In this document: one piece after another, positions 1 to 5,069 of the stretch
Layout of the letters: each line of letters begins with the position of its first letter
How positions within the stretch are numbered: the first letter of the stretch is position 1
Assembly: GCA_002415025.1 (NCBI GenBank)
Contig: DIBR01000027.1
Span: 1,186 to 7,859, forward strand
Source: Spongiibacteraceae bacterium UBA5047
GTDB lineage: Bacteria > Pseudomonadota > Gammaproteobacteria > Pseudomonadales > Spongiibacteraceae
Length of the DNA: 6,674 nucleotides
Direction: 5' to 3'
Program-made: the position numbers and the translations under genes
The notes under the pieces: model-generated
What the model was told of the DNA's origin: nothing
The model's database searches: none
Seen by the model: only the letters and a program-made list of their open reading frames with translations

Positions 1-447
1 GTTGTGGCTCACTTCCACTACACCATGGTAGCGGGCGCGATCTTCTCCATGTCGGCGGCTGTGTACTACTGGTTGCCGAAGTGGACCGGCAAAATGTACA
101 ACGAGACCATGGGTAAAGCCCATTTCTGGATATCGTTTATCGGCTTCAACCTGACGTTCTTCCCGCAGCACTTTGTGGGCTTGGCTGGTATGCCGCGTCG
201 TATCCCCGACTACAACCTGATGTTTGCCGACTTCAATATGATGTCGTCGATCGGTGCCTTTATCTACGGCGCCAGTCAGTTGTTCTTCCTGTTTAATGTG
301 GTTAGCACCATTACCCATGGCAAGAAGATCGACGACCCGCAGGTGTGGGATGGCGCGCACGGTCTGGAGTGGACTGTAGCGACACCGGCTCCGTATCACA
401 CATTTACAACTCCACCCGAGTTGAAAGAGAGTGAGATGCATGGCTGA
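1..447 (+). CDS. ctaD: Cytochrome c oxidase subunit I, C-terminal part (5' end outside window)
   Basis: This is the C-terminal 148 codons of the catalytic subunit of a heme-copper (aa3-type) oxidase, which reduces O2 to water at the heme a3-CuB centre in the inner membrane and pumps protons. The reading frame is open from base 1, so the gene is partial. The fragment begins with VVAHFHY. By family knowledge the first His (fragment residue 4) is the heme a3 ligand and the second (residue 6) the low-spin heme a ligand. The segment FFPQHFVGLAGMPRR (residues 53-67) follows, with the Arg pair that binds heme propionates. Three membrane helices are visible, at about residues 7-26, 41-63 and 80-102. 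The tail GLEWTVATPAPYHTF is the usual C-terminal signature. The copper ligands, the Tyr cross-link and the proton channels lie upstream and cannot be checked. The stop overlaps the start of ctaG, so the two are probably translationally coupled. Confidence 0.97.
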   Translation, partial: VVAHFHYTMVAGAIFSMSAAVYYWLPKWTGKMYNETMGKAHFWISFIGFNLTFFPQHFVGLAGMPRRIPDYNLMFADFNMMSSIGAFIYGASQLFFLFNVVSTITHGKKIDDPQVWDGAHGLEWTVATPAPYHTFTTPPELKESEMHG

Positions 448-1006
448 AAGCACTGACAAAGGTATTCTCTACACCACCGCCAAATTGCTGGCGGTTTGTG
501 TGGCGATGTTCGCCTTTGTCTTTGTAGTGATGGTGCCCCTGTACAACGTGTTGTGCGAGGCGCTGGGTATTAACGGTAAAACGGGCGGCCGGTACGAGGT
601 AGCAGAATCTGTTATCGATACCAGTCGCACAGTGAAAATACAGTTTGTGGCGAACTTCAACGAGCAGATGCCCTGGGAGTTTCGCCCCAACATCAACGTG
701 GTGGAAGTGCATCCGGGTGAGCCAACCAATATCACCTACTATGCGCACAACACCCAGGGTCGGGACATGGTCGCGCAGGCCATTCCCAGCGTGGTGCCCT
801 CGCGGGCAGCGGAGTATTTTCACAAAACCGAGTGCTTTTGTTTTAACCGTCAGCCTCTGATCGCGGGCGGAGAAGCGGATTTGGGGCTACAATTTATCGT
901 AGACCCCGATTTGCCCAGGGACATACAGACCATCACGCTGTCGTATACGATTTTTGATGTAACAGAAATGGCGCCGCCACAGAGTGATTCTGTCGCTGCG
1001 CGTTAG
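440..1006 (+). CDS. ctaG: Cytochrome c oxidase assembly protein CtaG (Cox11 family, CuB chaperone)
   Basis: This is a Cox11-type copper chaperone that delivers Cu(I) to the CuB site of subunit I on the periplasmic side of the inner membrane. The 188-residue protein has a short cytoplasmic N-terminus, one membrane anchor at about residues 15-35 and a periplasmic immunoglobulin-like domain. The hallmark ECFCF lies at residues 131-135, giving Cys132 and Cys134 as the copper ligands. Cys39, just after the anchor, fits the third conserved cysteine of the family. The start chosen is ATG 440, eight bases inside the end of ctaD and preceded by a purine-rich GAGAGTGAG. An in-frame GTG at 431 would add three residues (MRC) and is less likely. 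The position between subunits I and III is the usual one in proteobacteria. Length is typical of the family. Confidence 0.96.
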   Translation: MAESTDKGILYTTAKLLAVCVAMFAFVFVVMVPLYNVLCEALGINGKTGGRYEVAESVIDTSRTVKIQFVANFNEQMPWEFRPNINVVEVHPGEPTNITYYAHNTQGRDMVAQAIPSVVPSRAAEYFHKTECFCFNRQPLIAGGEADLGLQFIVDPDLPRDIQTITLSYTIFDVTEMAPPQSDSVAAR

Positions 1007-1027
1007 TTGAGTTTTCTCAAGCGAGAA
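1007..1027 (+). other. Two overlapping small inverted repeats in the ctaG-ctaE gap
   Basis: Directly after the ctaG stop, TTGAG-TTTT-CTCAA (1007-1020) is a perfect 5-bp hairpin. TTCTC-AAGC-GAGAA (1014-1027) is a second perfect 5-bp hairpin that shares bases 1014-1020 with the first, so only one can form at a time. The second ends five bases before the ctaE ribosome binding site (GGAG, 1032-1035). No T-tract follows, so this is not a terminator. It may be chance, or a minor mRNA processing or translation-tuning element. Confidence 0.3.
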
Positions 1028-1042
1028 TAACGGAGAAACAAC

Positions 1043-2020
1043 ATGGCAAGTCAGAGCAACACGGGGTACGAAACTTATCACGTGCCCGAGAGCAGCAAGC
1101 TCGCTGCGTGTGCGACTGTTGGCCTGGTACTGACCATCTTCGGTGCCGCCAGCGGTATTAATGACGGCACCTTCGGTGACCCCAACGAATCGACCAATTC
1201 CTGGTTTATTTTCTGGTGTGGACTGGCTTTTTTTTCGGCCACCCTGTTCACCTGGTTCCGTATCACCATTAAAGAGAACATGGCCGGTATGAACAGTGCC
1301 CAGCTGAAGCGATCCTACGCTATCGGCATGCAGTGGTTCATCTTTTCAGAAGTAATGTTCTTTTTCGCCTTCTTCTTTGCCCTGTTCTACATTCGCTGGC
1401 TTGCGGCGCCATGGCTGGCGGGCGAAGGTGACGCCGGCCGTATGAACCCTGTACATCTGTGGCCCAACTTCGAGTTTTCCTGGCCGCTGATGAGCACGCC
1501 ACAGGATGCTGTCGGCGGTGTCGCCAATCAGGTGATTGCCAACAACGGTGAATTCGTTGGTCCCGAGCGCAATATGGCCTTCCCCGGCTTTGTTGAAATG
1601 TTCAAATGGCTGCCGTTCTACAACACCGTAATTCTGTTGACCTCGTCAGTCACTGTGCACTGGGCTCACCACGCCCTGCTGCATGATGACCGCAAGAAGT
1701 TCAACCTGTGGTTGGGCGTCAGCGTTCTGTTGGGCATGGTGTTTGTTGGTTTGCAGATTCTTGAATACTACGAAGCCTACGTTCACTACGGTCTGACTCT
1801 GACAACCGGCGTGTACGGCACCACCTTCTTTATGCTGACCGGTTTCCACGGCTTCCACGTGTGCATGGGTATGATCATGCTGCTGATTCAGCTGCTGCGC
1901 TCGGTCATGGGCGGTCACTTCACAAAAGACGACCACTTCGGCTTTGCCGCATCCAGCTGGTACTGGCACTTTGTTGACGTGGTGTGGATATTCCTGATGA
2001 TCGCGGTGTATATCTTCTAG
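1043..2020 (+). CDS. ctaE: Cytochrome c oxidase subunit III
   Basis: This is subunit III of the aa3-type oxidase, an integral membrane core subunit that stabilises subunit I and its proton uptake path. The 325-residue protein has seven predicted helices at about residues 20-40, 55-73, 95-120, 190-212, 220-242, 260-288 and 303-325. Recognisable signatures are FSEVMFFFAFFFALFY (101-116) with the conserved membrane Glu103, the histidine-rich VHWAHHALLHDD (205-216), LTGFHGFHVCMG (265-276) and SSWYWHFVDVVW (304-315) near the C-terminus. It is longer than the mitochondrial form (about 260 residues). Most of the excess is a hydrophilic stretch at residues 122-188 between helices 3 and 4, as in other gammaproteobacterial members. 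ATG 1043 has a GGAG ribosome binding site at 1032-1035. A rho-independent terminator follows shortly after the stop, so this is the last gene of the structural block. Confidence 0.97.
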   Translation: MASQSNTGYETYHVPESSKLAACATVGLVLTIFGAASGINDGTFGDPNESTNSWFIFWCGLAFFSATLFTWFRITIKENMAGMNSAQLKRSYAIGMQWFIFSEVMFFFAFFFALFYIRWLAAPWLAGEGDAGRMNPVHLWPNFEFSWPLMSTPQDAVGGVANQVIANNGEFVGPERNMAFPGFVEMFKWLPFYNTVILLTSSVTVHWAHHALLHDDRKKFNLWLGVSVLLGMVFVGLQILEYYEAYVHYGLTLTTGVYGTTFFMLTGFHGFHVCMGMIMLLIQLLRSVMGGHFTKDDHFGFAASSWYWHFVDVVWIFLMIAVYIF

Positions 2021-2050
2021 GGATAGATTTCGACAGGCAGTTTCGACGAG

Positions 2051-2085
2051 GCCCAGACGCGTTAGTGTTTGGGCTTTTGTTTGTT
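2051..2085 (+). terminator. Rho-independent terminator after ctaE
   Basis: GCCCAGAC (2051-2058) pairs with GTTTGGGC (2067-2074) as an 8-bp stem with one G-U pair and an 8-base loop. It is followed at once by a T-rich run, TTTTGTTTGTT (2075-2085). It sits 31 bases after the ctaE stop and should end the structural oxidase transcript. On the minus strand the hairpin lacks a T-tract after it, so it should work mainly in the plus direction. Confidence 0.8.
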
Positions 2086-2130
2086 GGGGAGCGGGTAGAC
2101 CGGAGGCTGATCCCGACGCAGTAGTTGCGC

Positions 2131-2210
2131 GTCCTGATGTGGGAGCCTGCCCTGCAGGCGAAAGGGAGGTGTCCTGATGTGTGTGGAAGCCTGCCTTGCA
2201 GGCGAACGGG
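2131..2210. repeat. Two tandem REP-like palindromic units
   Basis: Two related units in the same orientation begin with the identical GTCCTGATGT (2131-2140 and 2171-2180). Each carries a perfect 6-bp stem: GCCTGC-CCT-GCAGGC at 2145-2159 and GCCTGC-CTT-GCAGGC at 2189-2203, each followed by GAA(A/C)GGG. The second unit has four extra bases (GTGT) before the stem. A head of the type GTGGGAG next to a GC-rich palindrome resembles the REP elements of pseudomonads and relatives, which usually lie between convergent genes as here. The family assignment rests on resemblance only. Possible effects are mRNA 3'-end protection or limiting read-through between ctaE and the opposing gene. Confidence 0.65.
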
Positions 2211-2248
2211 GGTAGGTCGCTACCCGGAGTGTCAGCGTCCGACCTCCG
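2210..2248. other. Nested inverted repeats around the DUF2909 stop codon
   Basis: GGGTAG-GTCG-CTACCC (2210-2225) is a perfect 6-bp stem with a 4-base loop, lying just downstream of the minus-strand DUF2909 stop. AGGTCG (2214-2219) can instead pair with CGACCT (2240-2245), and CGGAG (2225-2229) with CTCCG (2244-2248), so alternative folds compete. No T-tract follows on the minus strand. It may help define the 3' end of the DUF2909 mRNA together with the adjoining REP-like hairpins, or be a degraded repeat copy. Confidence 0.35.
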
Positions 2249-2474
2249 ATTCGTTTTTATACGCATCCCAGGGCGCGCCAAACTGTAACTTGCCGCTCTG
2301 GATACCGTAAAAAATGGTGCCTAACAGGCTGGCGGTCAACACGACGCGTGCGCCCAGGGCGTACCACTGCCGCTTTTTACCGTCACCCTGGTCTTTGACC
2401 AGAAAAGTCAGGCCTGTAAACAGGCTGATCACGACACCGATAAACAGGATGACGATGGCAATTTTAATGCCCAT
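2232..2474 (-). CDS. DUF2909-type twin-transmembrane small protein of the cta cluster
   Basis: This is an 80-residue inner-membrane protein of unknown function. It resembles the DUF2909 'twin transmembrane' family found between subunit III and SURF1 in gammaproteobacterial oxidase clusters. Two helices are visible, at about residues 3-26 (IKIAIVILFIGVVISLFTGL) and 38-59, joined by a short charged loop KDQGDGKKRQ (residues 27-36) that is probably cytoplasmic by the positive-inside rule. The tail, including FGAPWDAYKNE (66-76), is hydrophilic. ATG at 2474-2472 is chosen because the protein begins directly with the first helix and GGGGG lies about ten bases upstream on the minus strand. Upstream extension of the frame gives low-complexity Gln/His-rich sequence antisense to surf1. 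It is transcribed against its neighbours: convergent with ctaE, divergent from surf1. A role in oxidase assembly is only inferred from location. Confidence 0.88.
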   Translation of the reverse strand: MGIKIAIVILFIGVVISLFTGLTFLVKDQGDGKKRQWYALGARVVLTASLLGTIFYGIQSGKLQFGAPWDAYKNESEVGR

Positions 2475-2531
2475 AGCGATAATACCCCCGGTTGAATGGC
2501 GGCAGTATACACAATCGCCAGCGGTGAACCT
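2455..2531. promoter_or_regulatory. Divergent promoter region between DUF2909 gene and surf1
   Basis: Only 57 bases separate the two divergent starts, so both promoters must lie here or in the coding ends. For the plus strand the best sigma70-like pair is ATGGCA (2455-2460) and GATAAT (2478-2483) with a 17-base spacer; it lies partly in the DUF2909 coding start and would give a leader of about 40 bases for surf1. For the minus strand, TATACT (complement of 2504-2509) is a good -10, but no convincing -35 is seen at the right distance. These are consensus matches by eye. Confidence 0.35.
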
Positions 2532-3251
2532 ATGACGGTGGCGACCAGGAGCTGGGGGCTTGCACTGGTGGTGGTTGTGACTGTCGTGGCATTGATGAGC
2601 CTTGGCTTTTGGCAGTTGCAGCGCGCGGATGAAAAAAGAGAGCTTTTGCTGGAGCAGGCTCGGCAGCGAAATTTGCCGCCTCTGGACATCATGTTGTTCA
2701 AACAGGATGTGCCGGAGTTTCGTGCGGTCACGGTGCGAGGGCGATTTGACGCGGAGCGCTATTGGCTGCTGGAGAATCGCATCCATCAAGGGCGTTACGG
2801 CTTTGAGGTGGTTAGCCCCTTTGTTGTGAGCAGTGGTGAAACATTGCTGGTTCATCGCGGGTGGTTGCCCGGAGATGGTAGCCGCAGGTCATTGCCAAAT
2901 GTTGAAACACCCGCAAACGAGGTCGTGCTAACCGGCACGATTGACCGCGGCGGCGCCGTCGGGTTTGAACTGGCGGGTGCCGAGGAATTGAGCGGATGGC
3001 CGAAACGGGTGCAGTGGCTGCCTACAGAGCGTGCAGCGCTGGCGCTGGGGGTGGAGCTGCCGGATTTACTGCTACGCCTGCACGAAGGCGAACCAGGCAT
3101 GTACGAGCAAACCTATAGCGCGGTGAACATGCCGCCCCAGAAGCATCTGGGTTATGCGGTGCAATGGTTTGGTATGGCGGCGATTATTGTTTTTTTGTTT
3201 TTGCTGCGCCATTGGCGTCAGTATGCATCAAGAGGAAATTCGAGTGAGTAA
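2532..3251 (+). CDS. SURF1 family cytochrome c oxidase assembly protein
   Basis: This inner-membrane assembly factor of the Surf1/Shy1 family helps insert heme a into subunit I of aa3-type oxidases. The 239-residue protein has the family architecture: an N-terminal helix (about 8-25) ending in the signature LGFWQLQRADEK (24-35), a periplasmic domain with VRGRFD (68-73) and LLVHRGWLP (105-113), and a C-terminal helix (about 207-226) preceded by NMPPQKHLGYAVQWFG (199-214). His205 in that motif matches the conserved His implicated in heme binding. The start chosen is ATG 2532, which gives a short polar N-terminus before helix 1 and has GGTGA at 2523-2527. An in-frame ATG at 2496 would add twelve residues but lies in the likely promoter region. 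It is the first gene of the assembly block, and its end overlaps the next gene by eight bases. Confidence 0.93.
   Translation: MTVATRSWGLALVVVVTVVALMSLGFWQLQRADEKRELLLEQARQRNLPPLDIMLFKQDVPEFRAVTVRGRFDAERYWLLENRIHQGRYGFEVVSPFVVSSGETLLVHRGWLPGDGSRRSLPNVETPANEVVLTGTIDRGGAVGFELAGAEELSGWPKRVQWLPTERAALALGVELPDLLLRLHEGEPGMYEQTYSAVNMPPQKHLGYAVQWFGMAAIIVFLFLLRHWRQYASRGNSSE
3231..3236 (+). promoter_or_regulatory. Ribosome binding site deciding a GTG start
   Basis: AGAGGA sits inside the 3' end of the surf1 coding sequence, with seven bases between it and GTG 3244. It favours this GTG over the in-frame ATG 3223, which has no purine-rich site before it. Confidence 0.7.
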
Positions 3252-3855
3252 CCCGGAGAACAGTTCTTCGAAACTGATATTTTCGCTGATTGTCGGCATT
3301 CCCCTATTGGTTATTGCCTTTTCTACCCTGCTGTACCAAATGGCTAACCGCGACATGATTGCGCTGGGCACAGTGAACAACGGCCAACTTATTCAGCCAC
3401 CGGTGGCCATCGCCGATCTAAACACCGAGTACCGCAATGGCGAAGCCGTGGAATTCAATAAGGCAGATTCGCTCTGGCAGTTCGTGGTAGTAGGCGACGG
3501 CTACTGTGAGCAAAACTGCGAAGCCATGCTGTATCTCACTCGCCAGACGCGCACGGCGCTTGGTAAGAAAATGAACCGGGTGGGTCGCATGTACATGAAC
3601 GTGGGTTCGGACTACAGCGCTGAACTCGACAAGCTGCTGATCGACGAACACGAGAAACTGACGCCAATATTTGCCGACAAATCAGCCTATCAGCAGTTTT
3701 CGCAGCTGGTGCTGGAAGATGAGGCGCGCGGGTTTTATGTGCTCGACCCGAAAGGCTGGATCATGATGCACTACCGGTTACCGGATCTGGAGCAGGATAC
3801 ACTGACCAGCACCGGCAAGCTGGTGATTAAAGACATGAAGCGTTTGCTGCGCTAG
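3244..3855 (+). CDS. Membrane-anchored Sco/thioredoxin-like protein with CX3C motif (cytochrome oxidase-associated)
   Basis: This is a 203-residue protein with one N-terminal membrane anchor (about residues 11-32) and a periplasmic domain that reads as a diverged thioredoxin/Sco fold. Evidence for the fold is YCEQNC at residues 87-92 (CX3C, Cys88 and Cys92), then a helix rich in Arg/Lys, then RMYMNVGSD (115-123) and FYVLDPKGWIMMHY (164-177). These align in order and spacing with the CPDICP, ASVDPARD and LVDHSGNVALIN segments of the sco gene product at the end of this cluster. At the position of Sco's copper-binding His this protein has Pro169; His176 is seven residues further on. From memory a homolog occupies the same slot in Pseudomonas cta clusters, annotated as hypothetical or as a transmembrane cytochrome oxidase-associated protein. 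A thiol-redox or copper-related role in CuA assembly is inference. GTG 3244 overlaps the surf1 stop. Confidence 0.85.
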   Translation: MSNPENSSSKLIFSLIVGIPLLVIAFSTLLYQMANRDMIALGTVNNGQLIQPPVAIADLNTEYRNGEAVEFNKADSLWQFVVVGDGYCEQNCEAMLYLTRQTRTALGKKMNRVGRMYMNVGSDYSAELDKLLIDEHEKLTPIFADKSAYQQFSQLVLEDEARGFYVLDPKGWIMMHYRLPDLEQDTLTSTGKLVIKDMKRLLR

Positions 3856-3863
3856 TGGGCCTG

Positions 3864-3869
3864 AGGGAG
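3864..3869 (+). promoter_or_regulatory. Ribosome binding site deciding the ctaA start
   Basis: AGGGAG lies six bases before GTG 3876. An in-frame GTG at 3855, touching the stop of the preceding gene, lies upstream of this site and has no comparable one of its own, so 3876 is preferred. Confidence 0.75.
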
Positions 3870-3875
3870 AGCGAT

Positions 3876-5069
3876 GTGAAGCAGACTAAACCCGGTTATC
3901 GATTGACGCTGCTGGCCTGTGCCCTTGCGGTTGTGGTCGTTGGACTTGGCGCGTTTACCCGGCTTGTGGATGCCGGCCTCGGCTGCCCGGACTGGCCAAC
4001 CTGTTACGGTCACGTGCTCTGGCCGGACACGCACGAAGAAATTGCGGCTGCGAATGCGCATCCGGATTTTGAACACACCCCGGTAGAATCGCACAAGACC
4101 TGGCCGGAGCAGGTACATAGGTTGTTTGCGTCCAGTCTTGGGCTGCTTGGGTTAATCATTCTGGGACTGTCGATTCGCAAGCGCCCTCAAGGGCACCCCT
4201 GGAAAGCGACCGTTGCATTGCTGGGCATACTGATCGGCGGAACCGTCGCGCGCATCGTATATGGTGACATACTGGATCATTATCTCTGGAAGATGATGGC
4301 GGTGTATTTTTTATGGCTGGCTTACCAATATGTTCGAGTGGGAACATCGACAGGGCAGCCGGTTAAGCTGCCAGCCTTTATCGCCGGTTTTCTGATTCTT
4401 CAGGGCCTCTTTGGCATGTGGACAGTGACCTTGAAGCTCTGGCCTCAGGTGGTAACGGCGCATCTGCTGGGCGGCTTCACTGTGTTTGCCCTGCTGTGGC
4501 TGCTGGCCCTGCGTCTGCGCAACCGCCCGTGGCAAATTCGCGCCCACAGCATGGCGGCGGTCGACGCGCTCAGGCCCCTTGCGCTTGCGGCACTGCTGGT
4601 TGTTGTCGTGCAGATTGCGCTCGGCGGCTGGACAACCTCAAACTATGCCGCTGTCGCCTGCCCTGATTTACCGACTTGCCAGAACGAGTGGCTGCCGGAG
4701 ATGAACTTTGCGGATGGTTTTAATATCAACCAGCATATCGGGCCGAACTATCTGGGAGGCACAATGGACAACGCAGCGCGCGTTGCGATCCATTTTTCTC
4801 ATCGCGTTGGCGCCATCATAACTGCGCTGGTGCTGCTGATTCTGGCTTATCGTTTGCGGCGTGCCGGACCTGGCCCACTGCGCAGAATGGCGCTGGTTGT
4901 TGTGGGCGTGTTGGCGCTGCAAATCAGCTTGGGCCTGGGCAATATTCTGCTGAAATTCCCGCTGTGGGTCGCCGTGTCGCATAACTTGGTTGGCGCCCTG
5001 CTTTTACTTACCATGGTTACCCTTAATTACGGCCTGCGTACGGCAGTGTCAACGGAGCAGACATCGTGA
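3876..5069 (+). CDS. ctaA: Heme A synthase (CtaA/Cox15)
   Basis: This integral membrane protein oxidises the C8 methyl of heme O to the formyl group of heme A, the cofactor of the aa3 oxidase. The 397-residue product shows the two-fold internal repeat of the family: GAFTRLVDAGLGCPDWPTC (25-43) and GGWTTSNYAAVACPDLPTC (250-268), each with a Cys pair in the loop after the first helix of its half. Candidate heme-ligand histidines are His81 (EQVHR), His196 (TAHLLGG), His309 (FSHRVGA) and His369 (VSHNLVGA). The block GMWTVTLKLWPQVVTAHLLGG (180-200) is strongly characteristic of gammaproteobacterial members. Unusual is an added stretch at about residues 102-154 with two hydrophobic runs (111-129 and 136-153) that the shorter pseudomonad proteins (about 360 residues, from memory) lack. 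This gives ten candidate helices instead of eight. GTG start; the end overlaps ctaB by four bases. Confidence 0.95.
   Translation: MKQTKPGYRLTLLACALAVVVVGLGAFTRLVDAGLGCPDWPTCYGHVLWPDTHEEIAAANAHPDFEHTPVESHKTWPEQVHRLFASSLGLLGLIILGLSIRKRPQGHPWKATVALLGILIGGTVARIVYGDILDHYLWKMMAVYFLWLAYQYVRVGTSTGQPVKLPAFIAGFLILQGLFGMWTVTLKLWPQVVTAHLLGGFTVFALLWLLALRLRNRPWQIRAHSMAAVDALRPLALAALLVVVVQIALGGWTTSNYAAVACPDLPTCQNEWLPEMNFADGFNINQHIGPNYLGGTMDNAARVAIHFSHRVGAIITALVLLILAYRLRRAGPGPLRRMALVVVGVLALQISLGLGNILLKFPLWVAVSHNLVGALLLLTMVTLNYGLRTAVSTEQTS
5054..5057 (+). promoter_or_regulatory. Ribosome binding site of ctaB inside ctaA
   Basis: GGAG lies eight bases before GTG 5066, within the last codons of ctaA. It supports the GTG start and coupled translation through the GTGA overlap. 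Confidence 0.65.

Noticed and set aside
404..823. Minus-strand open frame opposite ctaG
   Set aside because: It is a shadow of ctaG, whose ECFCF motif and anchor make the plus-strand call certain.
2028..2047. Direct repeat TTTCGAC at 2028-2034 and 2041-2047 after ctaE
   Set aside because: Seven bases repeated once at 13-base spacing is readily explained by chance, and nothing nearby suggests an attachment site or operator.
2131..2210. CRISPR-like interpretation of the two repeats
   Set aside because: There are only two units, no unique spacer of regular length separates them, and the similarity runs through almost the whole unit. A REP-like tandem fits better.
1646..2281. Long minus-strand open frame antisense to ctaE
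   Set aside because: It runs across ctaE, the terminator and the repeats. Its translation is low-complexity (Gln/His-rich) with no recognisable domain, whereas the plus strand encodes a clear subunit III.
2125..2310. Short plus-strand open frame over the repeats
   Set aside because: It consists of translated REP-like hairpins and the antisense of the DUF2909 gene, with no family resemblance.
2475..2855. N-terminal extension of the DUF2909 frame antisense to surf1
   Set aside because: The extension is antisense to the conserved SURF1 coding sequence and has no domain signal. The ATG at 2474 gives the expected 80-residue two-helix protein.
4668..4982. Minus-strand open frame opposite ctaA
   Set aside because: It is low-complexity, with no sensible start context, and lies wholly inside a well-supported heme A synthase gene.
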